Origin: Methyloversatilis universalis FAM5
GTDB taxonomy: Bacteria > Pseudomonadota > Gammaproteobacteria > Burkholderiales > Rhodocyclaceae
Assembly: GCF_000214035.2 (NCBI RefSeq)
Contig: NZ_AFHG01000036.1
Location: 1-64,000 of the forward strand
Reading direction: 5' to 3'
DNA length: 64,000 nt
This document shows, piece by piece, positions 44,985 through 52,892 of the stretch. Each line of letters opens with the position of its first letter. The first letter of the stretch is position 1. The notes beneath the pieces are model-generated. The model did not search any database. It saw only the letters and a program-made list of their open reading frames with translations, and was not told the origin of the DNA. Both the position numbers and the translations under genes were made by a program.

Positions 44985-46565
44985 TCACTCCTGATCTTCG
45001 CTGTTCGTGCGGGCGGTCGGCTTGTGCCGCTCGTAGCCGTGTTTCTGCGCCACCCGGTTGTAATGGATGTGCGCGTCGATCACCCGCCGCTCGCGCGGCG
45101 CCAGCGTGAATACGTCGATAAGGATGTTGCGCGCCTCTTCCGCCAGCGCATCGCTCCACGCCGGGTCGAGCCGCTTGATCACGTCGGCCAGGCGGGTCAG
45201 CTCCGCTTCGATGTGGTCGAGGTCCGGTCCGGCCGCGGTTTCTGCGGCAAGCTGCGCGGCCGCCACCTGGGCACGTTCGCGCGCCGAACGGGCGCTCTGC
45301 CGCTTCAGTCGGCTGGGCGCGCTGCCGCTCGCTTCAAGCTGTTCGACCAGACCGGCTGCGGCCTCGTCGTTGTTCGTCCTGAAACAGGCGTCGGCCAGTT
45401 CGGTGGTCGCCAGCGTGTCCTGCTTCTGCAGCTCGGAGTGCGCCTTCAGCGCGCGTTCGATCGCTGCCCGGGCGCCGCTTTCATCGCCCTGCTGTGCCTT
45501 CACCCGCGCTTCCAGCGCATCGGCGAGCACGGTCGCCGATTCGCTGCCCTGCAGCAGCGGTTTCATTTCGTTCAGGCGCTGATTCAGCTCGCTGCCGGTG
45601 TCCGGCAGTTCGATCAGGCTCTTGATCAGCGTGAGGTGGTCCTCGGCGCTGGCGAGCGAGGTGCCTTCGGTACGCTCGACCACGCGCCGCATCACCTTGG
45701 CGGCTTCTTCCGCGTCACCGGATTCGAGGCAGATTTCGCCGATGTTGCGCAGCCGGCGGAGGTTGTCCGGCGCGATCGAGTCGGCCCGCTCGTAGTAGGT
45801 CCGTGCCTGCTCCAGTTCGCCCGCCTTTTCGTGAAGTTCGCCCAGGAAGTCGTACACCCCCATGAAATCCGGAAACTCCTGGTTGATTTCGGCGGCGTGG
45901 CGCGCCGCTTCCGAGGTTTCGCCACGCTCCCTCAGCACCATGGCGTAGCCGATGCGCGCCCACGGCACCGTATTGCGGGCCATCACCGCCTTGTAGATTT
46001 CCGCCGCCTCGTCCAGCCGGCCGAGCGCGATCAGCGCCTCGGCACGAATGCGCAGCGCGTCCATCGAGTAGCGCGGCGCACTGGCCAGCACCCGGTCGCA
46101 TTCGATGACCACACCCTCAAGATCGCGGGCCGCCATCTGTTCATAGATGGACTTGAGCGCATGCTTCTTCTCGACCGCCTTGACCAGCCGCTCGCCCAGC
46201 TGCCCGGAGGTGAAGGGCTTGAGCAGATAGTCGTCGGGCGCGAACTCCGCCGCCGACACCACCCGCTTGCGCACCCGTTCGCCGGTCACGATCATGAATA
46301 CCGAGGACAGCGGCAGGATGTCGTTCAGCCGCAGTTCCTCCAGCACCCGCAGGCCATCCTGCTTCTCGCCGAAGTTGTAGTCGCAGAGCACGACGTCCGG
46401 TGTCGTGGCCGAACACTGCCGCAGCAGGTCGGCAGAAGTGCCCGCCATGCCCACATGCTTCACCCCGGCCTGCGACAGTTGCGTGCGCACCCAGGTACGG
46501 ACCACCTGATTGGCGTCCGCGATGACCACGCGCATCTTGTCGAGGACTTCGGTCGGCAGGAACAT
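44985..46565 (-). CDS. Receiver domain fused to TPR repeats
   Basis: The 526-residue protein starts with a receiver domain (RVVIADANQVVRTWVRTQL, phospho-Asp in DVVLCDYNFGEKQDGLRVL, Lys in DDYLLKPFTSGQLG) and continues with several TPR-like helix pairs (LRIRAEALIALGRLDEAAEI, LGELHEKAGELEQARTYYER, ICLESGDAEEAAKVM). The C-terminal half is charged and helical. There is no DNA-binding or enzymatic output domain, so it probably acts by protein binding. The start at 46565 avoids reading into the divergent tsaB; the ATG at 46535 is an alternative. Confidence 0.82.
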   Translation of the reverse strand: MFLPTEVLDKMRVVIADANQVVRTWVRTQLSQAGVKHVGMAGTSADLLRQCSATTPDVVLCDYNFGEKQDGLRVLEELRLNDILPLSSVFMIVTGERVRKRVVSAAEFAPDDYLLKPFTSGQLGERLVKAVEKKHALKSIYEQMAARDLEGVVIECDRVLASAPRYSMDALRIRAEALIALGRLDEAAEIYKAVMARNTVPWARIGYAMVLRERGETSEAARHAAEINQEFPDFMGVYDFLGELHEKAGELEQARTYYERADSIAPDNLRRLRNIGEICLESGDAEEAAKVMRRVVERTEGTSLASAEDHLTLIKSLIELPDTGSELNQRLNEMKPLLQGSESATVLADALEARVKAQQGDESGARAAIERALKAHSELQKQDTLATTELADACFRTNNDEAAAGLVEQLEASGSAPSRLKRQSARSARERAQVAAAQLAAETAAGPDLDHIEAELTRLADVIKRLDPAWSDALAEEARNILIDVFTLAPRERRVIDAHIHYNRVAQKHGYERHKPTARTNSEDQE

Positions 46566-46607
46566 GGGCAGCGATGCACCTTGGATGAGTAAAGCAGTTC
46601 GGTCTAA

Positions 46608-46621
46608 CGGCGGATCCGCCG
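46608..46621. other. 14-bp perfect palindrome between divergent genes
   Basis: CGGCGGATCCGCCG lies between the receiver-TPR gene and tsaB. It could be an operator or only a GC-rich chance palindrome. A TACAAT -10 candidate for tsaB follows at 46667-46672 (TACAATCCGGGCC). Confidence 0.35.
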
Positions 46622-46704
46622 GTGAACTTGAAGTGTCCTTCCGAACCACCGGGCGGCGTAAGCCCCTACAATCCGGGCCTGAACCCTTGCTGTCCATCCG
46701 CTGC

Positions 46705-47400
46705 ATGAAGCTTCTCGCGCTCGAAACCTCCGCCGAAACCGCCTCGGTCGCCCTGCTGACCGGTGATCGCCTGCTGCACCGTGAAGGCGGCACGCCCGGC
46801 ACCCATGCCCGCTTCGTGCTCGGCTGGGTGGAGACGCTGCTGGAGGAGGGCGGATGTGCGCTGGCGGAGATCGACGGCATCGCCTTCAGTGCCGGCCCGG
46901 GCAGTTTCACCGGCCTGCGGCTGGCCGTATCCGTCGCCCAGGGTCTGGCGGTGGCCGCCGACCTTCCGCTGATTGCGGTACCGACGCTGCACGCACTGGC
47001 TTTCGGTCGCGGCGACGGCCTGCACCTGTGCTGCATGGATGCGCGGATGAGCGAGGTGTACAGCCAGGCCTGCGAGGTGCGCGGCGATGCGGTGATCGCG
47101 CGCAGCGAGGTACGGGTGGGCGCGCCGGGCGATCTGTCACCGCCGCCGGGCGAACCCGCGCAGTGGCAGGCCTGCGGCAGCGGCTTTGCGCTGCCCGCCA
47201 CGCAGTCGCTGCACTGGCTGCCAACGCTGGCCGGCATCGACGCGTCGGCCGCCCCGCATGCACGTGATGTGGCCCGGCTCGGCGCCCGGCTGCTCGACGC
47301 CGGACAGACCGTGGACGCCGCGCTCGCCGCACCGCTCTACATCCGCGACAAGGTGGCCCAGACCACGGCCGAAAGGCTGGCGGCAGGAGGGCGGGCGTGA
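46705..47400 (+). CDS. tsaB: tRNA threonylcarbamoyladenosine biosynthesis protein TsaB
   Basis: The 231-residue protein matches TsaB, the partner of TsaD in making t6A37 on tRNA: MKLLALETSAETASVALLTG, EIDGIAFSAGPGSFTGLRLA and QGLAVAADLPLIAVPTLHAL. The ASKHA-fold N-terminus is complete. The start at ATG 46705 is the standard MKLLALE opening. Its stop overlaps the rimI GTG by GTGA, and rimI and udg follow, an arrangement common in proteobacteria. Confidence 0.93.
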   Translation: MKLLALETSAETASVALLTGDRLLHREGGTPGTHARFVLGWVETLLEEGGCALAEIDGIAFSAGPGSFTGLRLAVSVAQGLAVAADLPLIAVPTLHALAFGRGDGLHLCCMDARMSEVYSQACEVRGDAVIARSEVRVGAPGDLSPPPGEPAQWQACGSGFALPATQSLHWLPTLAGIDASAAPHARDVARLGARLLDAGQTVDAALAAPLYIRDKVAQTTAERLAAGGRA

Positions 47401-47885
47401 ACGACGCCAGTCTGGCCTCGACCGCGGTGACCGCCTTCGCGCCGATGCGCGAACAGGATCTGGACGAGGTGGCGCGCGTCGAGCGCACGCTGTTCGATTT
47501 TCCGTGGACCCGGACCAATTTTGCCGATTCCCTGGCCGCGGGCTATCTGTGCCGCGTGCTGTGGCAGGGCAGGGCGCTGGCCGGCTACGCAGTCATGATG
47601 TGCGTGCTCGACGAGGCTCATCTGCTGAATATCAGCGTGGCAGCGGAATTCCAGCGCCGCGGGCTGGGATGGCGTCTGCTCGGCCACCTCGGGCGCGAGG
47701 CGGCCGGCCACGGCGCGGCCCGGATGTTTCTCGAAGTACGGCCCAGCAATGCGGCCGGCCGCGCCATGTATCACCGGGCCGGTTTCCAGCCCATAGGACG
47801 GCGCCCGGCCTATTACCCGGCGCTGGATGGCCGTGAGGACGCCATCGTGATGAGTGCCGGCATCGATACGGAGTGGCTCAAGTGA
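47397..47885 (+). CDS. rimI: Ribosomal protein S18 alanine N-acetyltransferase
   Basis: The 162-residue GNAT protein has the acetyl-CoA loop (VAAEFQRRGLGWRLLGHLGR) and the RimI-type region FLEVRPSNAAGRAMYHRAGF. RimI acetylates the N-terminal Ala of ribosomal protein S18. GTG start, overlapping tsaB by four bases; it overlaps the next gene by GTGA as well, so three genes are translationally chained. Confidence 0.9.
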   Translation: MNDASLASTAVTAFAPMREQDLDEVARVERTLFDFPWTRTNFADSLAAGYLCRVLWQGRALAGYAVMMCVLDEAHLLNISVAAEFQRRGLGWRLLGHLGREAAGHGAARMFLEVRPSNAAGRAMYHRAGFQPIGRRPAYYPALDGREDAIVMSAGIDTEWLK

Positions 47886-48670
47886 ACCGTCGCAGCGCCG
47901 TACTGAGGGAAATGGGGCTGGCGCCGCTCTGGCGTCTGCGCAGCTCGGTCGATCCGGTCGATCCGCCCGAAGTGTCGCCCGCCGGACAGACTGCGCCGCC
48001 GCCTGCGCCAGAGTCCGCCCCGCCGGCGGTGGCGCCCCCTCCGCCGGCGCGTCCGCGAACCGTGGCAGCGTCTGCACCGGCTGCTGCGCCGCCTCGCCCG
48101 CAGGCCGTGCCCGATGTATCCGGCCTGGGCTGGGAGGCGCTCGAACAGCAGATCAGGGACTGCCGGGCCTGCGCGCTGTGCGAACGCCGTACCCAGGCGG
48201 TGCCCGGCGTCGGCGATCGCGAGGCGGACTGGCTGATCGTCGGCGAAGGTCCGGGTGCGGAAGAGGATCAGCGCGGCGAGCCCTTCGTCGGTCAGGCGGG
48301 CAAGCTGCTGGATGCCATGCTGGCGGCGATCGGGCTGCGGCGCGGCCAGAATGTCTACATCGCCAACGCGGTCAAATGCCGGCCTCCCGGCAACCGCACG
48401 CCCGAAGCGGACGAAATGGCGACCTGCCAGCCCTATCTGGAACGCCAGATCGAACTGATCAGGCCGCGCATCATCGTGGCGCTCGGCCGGCCGGCCGCGC
48501 AGACACTGCTGGACGGCGAGGTGAAGATCGCTGCGGCCAGAGGTCGACTGTTCGATCGCCATGGCATTCCGGTGGTGGTGACCTATCACCCGGCCTATCT
48601 GCTGCGCAACCCGCAGGACAAGGCCAAGGCATGGGAAGATTTGTGCTTTGCGCGTGCCAGCATCGTCTGA
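47882..48670 (+). CDS. Family 4 uracil-DNA glycosylase (Fe-S type)
   Basis: The 262-residue protein has a proline-rich N-terminal extension (about 30-85) and a family 4 UDG core. Cys pairs in CRACALCERRTQAVPG and Cys in VKCRPPGNRTPEAD and ATCQPYL would hold a 4Fe-4S cluster. Catalytic stretches are GEGPGAEEDQRGEPFVG and VVTYHPAYLLRNP. It removes uracil from DNA. GTG 47882 overlaps the rimI stop; GTG 47873 is possible but less usual. It ends the tsaB-rimI-udg chain. Confidence 0.92.
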   Translation: MNRRSAVLREMGLAPLWRLRSSVDPVDPPEVSPAGQTAPPPAPESAPPAVAPPPPARPRTVAASAPAAAPPRPQAVPDVSGLGWEALEQQIRDCRACALCERRTQAVPGVGDREADWLIVGEGPGAEEDQRGEPFVGQAGKLLDAMLAAIGLRRGQNVYIANAVKCRPPGNRTPEADEMATCQPYLERQIELIRPRIIVALGRPAAQTLLDGEVKIAAARGRLFDRHGIPVVVTYHPAYLLRNPQDKAKAWEDLCFARASIV

Positions 48671-48726
48671 CAGCGGGTGCCGGTGAGCGGCGCTAGCATC
48701 GCGCGTCCCTGTTCCGGAGTTCCCAC

Positions 48727-49278
48727 TTGAATCTCGTCAAGAAGATGGTCATCGCCCTCGGTCTGGCTGCCGTGTCGGTCCCGCTGCTGGCCGATCCGCC
48801 GGGTCATGCGCCAGCCCACGGCTGGCGCAAGAAGAACGACCCCCACTATGTCGGCTACACCGGCCGCACGTGGCAGGACGATTACGGCATCCGGTCAGGG
48901 CGCTGCAACCGTGAGGCGGTCGGGGCAGCGCTGGGCGGCGTGGTGGGCGGGCTGGCCGGCTCGGCCATCAGTGACCGCGACAGCCGTACGGTGGCCATCC
49001 TGCTCGGCTCGGCCATCGGCGCACTGATCGGCGCCCGCATCGGCCGCGATCTGGACGAAACCGACCGCGCCTGCATCGGCCATGCGCTGGAACTGGCTGC
49101 GGGAGGCCGTCAGGTCAGGTGGGTGTCGGAGGGGGTGACCTACACCGTCATTCCGGGCAAGGCCAGCGGCAAGGGCTGCCGCAGTTACACCCTGCGCGGG
49201 GAGGCCAATGGCCGCAGCGACAGCACGAAGGGGACGGCCTGCCGGCGTGACGACGGCGCCTGGGTGCCGCGCGGCTGA
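48727..49278 (+). CDS. Secreted glycine-zipper protein
   Basis: The 183-residue protein has a signal peptide (MVIALGLAAVSVPLLA), a tryptophan/tyrosine-rich stretch (YVGYTGRTWQDDYGIRSG), a glycine-zipper 2TM region (GAALGGVVGGLAGSAIS, AILLGSAIGALIGARIG) and a basic Cys-containing tail. The likely start is TTG 48727 with GGAG at 48715-48718; the next ATG at 48745 gives a weaker site but the same signal. A TAGCAT -10 candidate lies near 48691. It is convergent with lplT, stops sharing TGATCA at 49276-49281. Confidence 0.75.
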   Translation: MNLVKKMVIALGLAAVSVPLLADPPGHAPAHGWRKKNDPHYVGYTGRTWQDDYGIRSGRCNREAVGAALGGVVGGLAGSAISDRDSRTVAILLGSAIGALIGARIGRDLDETDRACIGHALELAAGGRQVRWVSEGVTYTVIPGKASGKGCRSYTLRGEANGRSDSTKGTACRRDDGAWVPRG

Positions 49279-50544
49279 TCAGTGGATGGTGCCGTCGTCC
49301 AGCTGGGCGACGTCATCATGCCGGCGCTGGTTGGCGTGATGCCAGCGGCGCACCAGCCACATCGCGCCCGCCACGAAGAGGCCGAACAGCACCATCACCG
49401 CATAGACCGACAGGCCGGCTGCCAGCAGCACGGCGTACAGGCCAGTCATGATCAGGATGGACAGGTTTTCGTTGAAGTTCTGGACCGCGATCGAATTCCC
49501 CGCGCCCATCAGCATGTGGCCGCGGTGCTGAAGCAGTGCATTCATCGGCACCACAAAGAAACCGGCACAGGCGCCGATCAGCACCAGCAGCGGGACGGCC
49601 AGCCACAGACTGTTCACCAGCACCATCAGCGGCACCAGAACGCCCATCGCGATGCCCAGCGGAATCACCCGCACCGAGCCACGCAGTGAAATGCGGCGCG
49701 CCGCCATGATGGCGCCGATCGCGATGCCGACCGCGACCACGCCCTGCAGCTTGGACGCCTGGGACAGCCCCATGCCCAGCGCGCGATCCGCCCAGTCGAT
49801 CACGATGAACTGCAGCGTGGCGCCGGCGCCCCAGAACAGCGTGGTCACCGCGAGCGAAATCTGTCCCAGCTTGTCTTTCCACAGTCCGCTGAAGCAGCGG
49901 GTGAAGTCGCGCAGCAGGATCACCGGGCTGCCATGCATCGGCTTCAGCGGCACACCGGTATCGGGAATGTACAGATTGAACAGCGCAGCCAGCGCGTACA
50001 GGCCACCGACGATGACCAGGCTGATCTCCACCGTGGTGTCCAGGCCGGTGTCCAGCAGCGGCAGATCGACGGCCAGCAGGCGGGCGCTGATGGCCGGATC
50101 GATCAGCAGACCGCCCATCAGCACACCGAGGATGATGGCGCCAACCGTCAGGCCCTCGATCCAGCCGTTGGCCACCACCAGCAGCCGGTGCGGCAGGTAT
50201 TCGGTCAGAATCCCGTACTTGGCGGGCGAATAGGCGGCCGCACCCAGGCCGACCACCGCATAGGCCAGCAGGGGATGGGCCCAGCCGAACATCATCGCGC
50301 AGCCCGCCACCTTGATCAGATTGCTGACGAACATGACCCGCCGCTTGGGCATGGAATCGGCGAAGGCGCCGACGAAGGCGGCCAGCAATACGTAGGAAAT
50401 CGTGAAGAACAGCTTGAGCAGCGGAATCTGCCAGCCCGGCGCCTGCATGTCCTTCAGCACGTAGATGGCGACGACCAGCAGGGCATTGTCGGCGAGCGCG
50501 GAAAAAAACTGCGCCGCCATGATGATGTAGAAGCCGAAAGGCAT
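49279..50544 (-). CDS. lplT: Lysophospholipid transporter LplT
   Basis: The 421-residue MFS protein matches LplT: MPFGFYIIMAAQFFSALADN, NALLVVAIYVLKDMQAPGWQ, MPKRRVMFVSNLIKVAGC and KYGILTEYLPHRLLVVANGW. LplT flips lysophospholipids inward for re-acylation in the inner membrane. It is normally linked with an acyltransferase (Aas); none is present, but alr nearby on the opposite strand matches the lplT-alr neighbourhood seen in other betaproteobacteria. Its promoter has an extended -10 (TGGTATAAA) at 50603-50595. Confidence 0.9.
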   Translation of the reverse strand: MPFGFYIIMAAQFFSALADNALLVVAIYVLKDMQAPGWQIPLLKLFFTISYVLLAAFVGAFADSMPKRRVMFVSNLIKVAGCAMMFGWAHPLLAYAVVGLGAAAYSPAKYGILTEYLPHRLLVVANGWIEGLTVGAIILGVLMGGLLIDPAISARLLAVDLPLLDTGLDTTVEISLVIVGGLYALAALFNLYIPDTGVPLKPMHGSPVILLRDFTRCFSGLWKDKLGQISLAVTTLFWGAGATLQFIVIDWADRALGMGLSQASKLQGVVAVGIAIGAIMAARRISLRGSVRVIPLGIAMGVLVPLMVLVNSLWLAVPLLVLIGACAGFFVVPMNALLQHRGHMLMGAGNSIAVQNFNENLSILIMTGLYAVLLAAGLSVYAVMVLFGLFVAGAMWLVRRWHHANQRRHDDVAQLDDGTIH

Positions 50545-50594
50545 CGAACGTCTATGGCCGGAACAGCCAGCCGGCCGGGCGAAAAAAGTCCGCT

Positions 50595-50603
50595 TTTATA
50601 CCA
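50595..50603 (-). promoter_or_regulatory. Extended -10 of lplT
   Basis: On the minus strand TGGTATAAA (TG-N-TATAAA) lies about 50 bases before the ATG at 50544. No convincing -35 is needed for an extended -10. Confidence 0.5.
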
Positions 50604-50779
50604 TGAACCCGGTGACGCCCCGTCGGGCGTTCCAGGGGCTTTGACAATCCGTATCTTGTCGCACCGCAGCATGTGAATGCATGCAGGATGCGGCTTAGAC
50701 TGGCCGCATTTTCGTTCACCGTTGAAGCCTGACTTGGTCTATAACCACGAGGGCAGGTGTCACTTATAAAGAGGGAAAA

Positions 50780-51679
50780 ATGCCTGATCGGAGGCTGGAG
50801 GTGTTTCACGCAGCGGCGAGTCAGCTGTCGTTCACGCGCGCGGCCGAACTGCTGCAGATGACTCAGCCCGCAGTCACTTTCCAGATCAAGCAGCTGGAAG
50901 AGCATTTCGGTACCCGCCTGTTCGAACGCGCCCACGGCCGCGTGTCGCTGACGCCCGAGGGCGACAAGGTCAAGGACTACGCGACGCGCATCCTCGATCT
51001 GTTCGCCAGCCTGGAGAACGAACTGCAGGCCATGGCCACCGATCTGCGTGGCCACCTGCTGATCGGTGCCACGCCCACCGTCGCCGAATATCACCTGCCA
51101 CCGGTGCTGGCCGAATTCCGTATTGCGCACCCCAATGTGGTACCGCGTCTGACGGTCGATAACCCGGACGTGATCGAGGACATGGTGGACGAGCGGGTGC
51201 TCGACATCGGCATCGTGGAAGGCCTGGGCCGAGGCGGGTCGCAGGTGATGGTGGAGCACTGTGCCGAAGACGAACTGGTGGTGGTGTGCTCGCCGGATTT
51301 TCCGCTCGCGCAGCAGAAGGAAGTGACGCCCGAGCACCTGCTGCAGCATCCGTGCGCCGGCCGCGACGCGGGCAGCGTGCGCGCGCTGCTGGAAAACTAT
51401 CTGTCGCGCGGTGGCGTCGATCCGGCCAAGCTGCCGCTCGCGTTCGAACTGGACCGCCTCTCTTCGGTGAAAGGTGTACTGGAACGCGGCCTGGCCTACG
51501 CCATCCTGTCGCGCGCGGCGATCCGTCATGAAACCAGTCTGGGGCTGCTGGTCGCGGTGCCGCTGAGGCCGCGGCTCATCCGGCACATGACACTGCTGTA
51601 TCCATCCGAACGCTTCCGCACCTACATGGCGAAACAGTTCGGACAGTTCGCAGCGGGTCGGCTGTCGCAGCCCCGATAG
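50780..51679 (+). CDS. LysR-family transcriptional regulator
   Basis: The 299-residue protein has a typical LysR N-terminal helix-turn-helix (PDRRLEVFHAAASQLSFTRA, AAELLQMTQPAVTFQIKQ, LEEHFGTRLFERAHGR) and a periplasmic-binding-like effector domain (GHLLIGATPTVAEYHLPPVL, EDELVVVCSPDFPL). The effector is unknown; the sequence resembles CysL/CbbR-type members. AGAGGG before the ATG is a fair ribosome-binding site. TATAAC- and TATAAA-like hexamers precede it at 50741 and 50766. It lies between lplT and alr. Confidence 0.87.
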   Translation: MPDRRLEVFHAAASQLSFTRAAELLQMTQPAVTFQIKQLEEHFGTRLFERAHGRVSLTPEGDKVKDYATRILDLFASLENELQAMATDLRGHLLIGATPTVAEYHLPPVLAEFRIAHPNVVPRLTVDNPDVIEDMVDERVLDIGIVEGLGRGGSQVMVEHCAEDELVVVCSPDFPLAQQKEVTPEHLLQHPCAGRDAGSVRALLENYLSRGGVDPAKLPLAFELDRLSSVKGVLERGLAYAILSRAAIRHETSLGLLVAVPLRPRLIRHMTLLYPSERFRTYMAKQFGQFAAGRLSQPR

Positions 51680-51685
51680 TACAAT
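51680..51685 (+). promoter_or_regulatory. Candidate -10 of alr
   Basis: TACAAT followed by CCGGGGC, 39 bases before the alr ATG. It follows directly after the LysR stop codon. The same hexamer plus CCGGG pattern is seen upstream of tsaB and of the SapC-family gene. Confidence 0.4.
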
Positions 51686-51724
51686 CCGGGGCTTCGCAGC
51701 CAGGCAGTTCCCCGAAGCCCCTTC

Positions 51725-52891
51725 ATGTCGCGCCCGTCCTTCACCGATTCCTTTCCGCTGTTCCGCCCCATCCACGCACGCATCGACTTCGATGCGCTGC
51801 GCCACAACTACCTGCGCACCCGCGAGCTGGCCGGTGGCGCCAGGATGTGGGCGGTGATCAAGGCCAACGCCTACGGTCACGGCATCATGCGCATTGCCCG
51901 CGGGCTGTCGACGCTGGCCGACGGCTTCGCCCTGCTCGATCTGGAAGATGCGGTCCGCCTGCGTGAAGCCGGCATCAGTCAGCCCATCCTGCTGCTGGAG
52001 GGCTTCTTCAGCGCCCGCGACCTGCCGGAGATCGCCGCCCGGAAGCTGTCGACGGTGGTGCACACCGCGGAGCAGCTCGACTGGCTGGAATCCGCGCAGC
52101 TGCCGGCCGGCGCCCGCATTCCGCTTTTCCTCAAGGTGAATACCGGCATGAACCGGCTGGGCATCAGTCCGGCCCAGGTGCCGGCCGCGCTGGCCCGTCT
52201 GCGTGCCTGGCCGCACGCGGGTCCGATCGGTCTGATGACCCATTTCGCCGACGCCGACGGCGAGCGTGGCGTGGACGCCCAGCTCGCGCGCTTCGCACCG
52301 CTGGCCGCACAGTTCGACGGTCCGGTATCGATGGCCAATTCGGCCGCGCTGCTGCGTTTTCCGCAGACCCACGCAGACTGGGTGCGACCGGGCATCCTGC
52401 TGTACGGTGCCAGCCCGGCCACCGCCTACATGACGGCGGCCGACATCGGCCTGAAGCCGGTCATGCGGTTCGAAGCGCGGGTCATCGCGGTGCAGCAGCT
52501 GCAGCCCGGTGATCGCGTCGGCTACGGCGGCCTGTTCGCCGCCGAACGCTCGATGCGCATCGGCACCGTGGCCTGCGGGTACGCGGACGGCTATCCGCGC
52601 CACGCGCCGAGCGGCACCCCGGTGGCGGTGGATGGCGTGCGCAGCCGGCTGGTCGGCCGGGTGTCGATGGACATGATCGCGGTGGACCTGACCGATATTC
52701 CGCAGGCCGGCCTGGGCAGCGTGGTCGAACTGTGGGGCGAACACGTGTCGCTGGACGAGGTTGCCCAGCGCGCCGGCACGGTCAATTACGAACTGGTGTG
52801 CGCGCTGGCGCTGCGGGTGCCTGCGGTCGAGGTCGGCGTGGCCGATCTGTCCGTAACCGAGCCGCAGCCGGCCGTCGCTCTGGCACGCTGA
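51725..52891 (+). CDS. alr: Alanine racemase
   Basis: The 388-residue PLP enzyme interconverts L- and D-alanine for peptidoglycan. The PLP lysine is K46 in MWAVIKANAYGHG and the second catalytic Tyr is Y267 in RVGYGGLFAAE. Other landmarks are VNTGMNRLG, HFADADGE and GRVSMDMIAVDLTD. A TACAAT -10 candidate at 51680-51685 followed by CCGGGG suggests its own promoter. The stop is one base from the radA GTG. Confidence 0.95.
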   Translation: MSRPSFTDSFPLFRPIHARIDFDALRHNYLRTRELAGGARMWAVIKANAYGHGIMRIARGLSTLADGFALLDLEDAVRLREAGISQPILLLEGFFSARDLPEIAARKLSTVVHTAEQLDWLESAQLPAGARIPLFLKVNTGMNRLGISPAQVPAALARLRAWPHAGPIGLMTHFADADGERGVDAQLARFAPLAAQFDGPVSMANSAALLRFPQTHADWVRPGILLYGASPATAYMTAADIGLKPVMRFEARVIAVQQLQPGDRVGYGGLFAAERSMRIGTVACGYADGYPRHAPSGTPVAVDGVRSRLVGRVSMDMIAVDLTDIPQAGLGSVVELWGEHVSLDEVAQRAGTVNYELVCALALRVPAVEVGVADLSVTEPQPAVALAR

Positions 52892-52892
52892 C

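Noticed and set aside
44760-46592. 610-codon open frame on the plus strand
   Set aside because: Opposite the receiver-TPR gene, no domains, low-complexity antisense composition.
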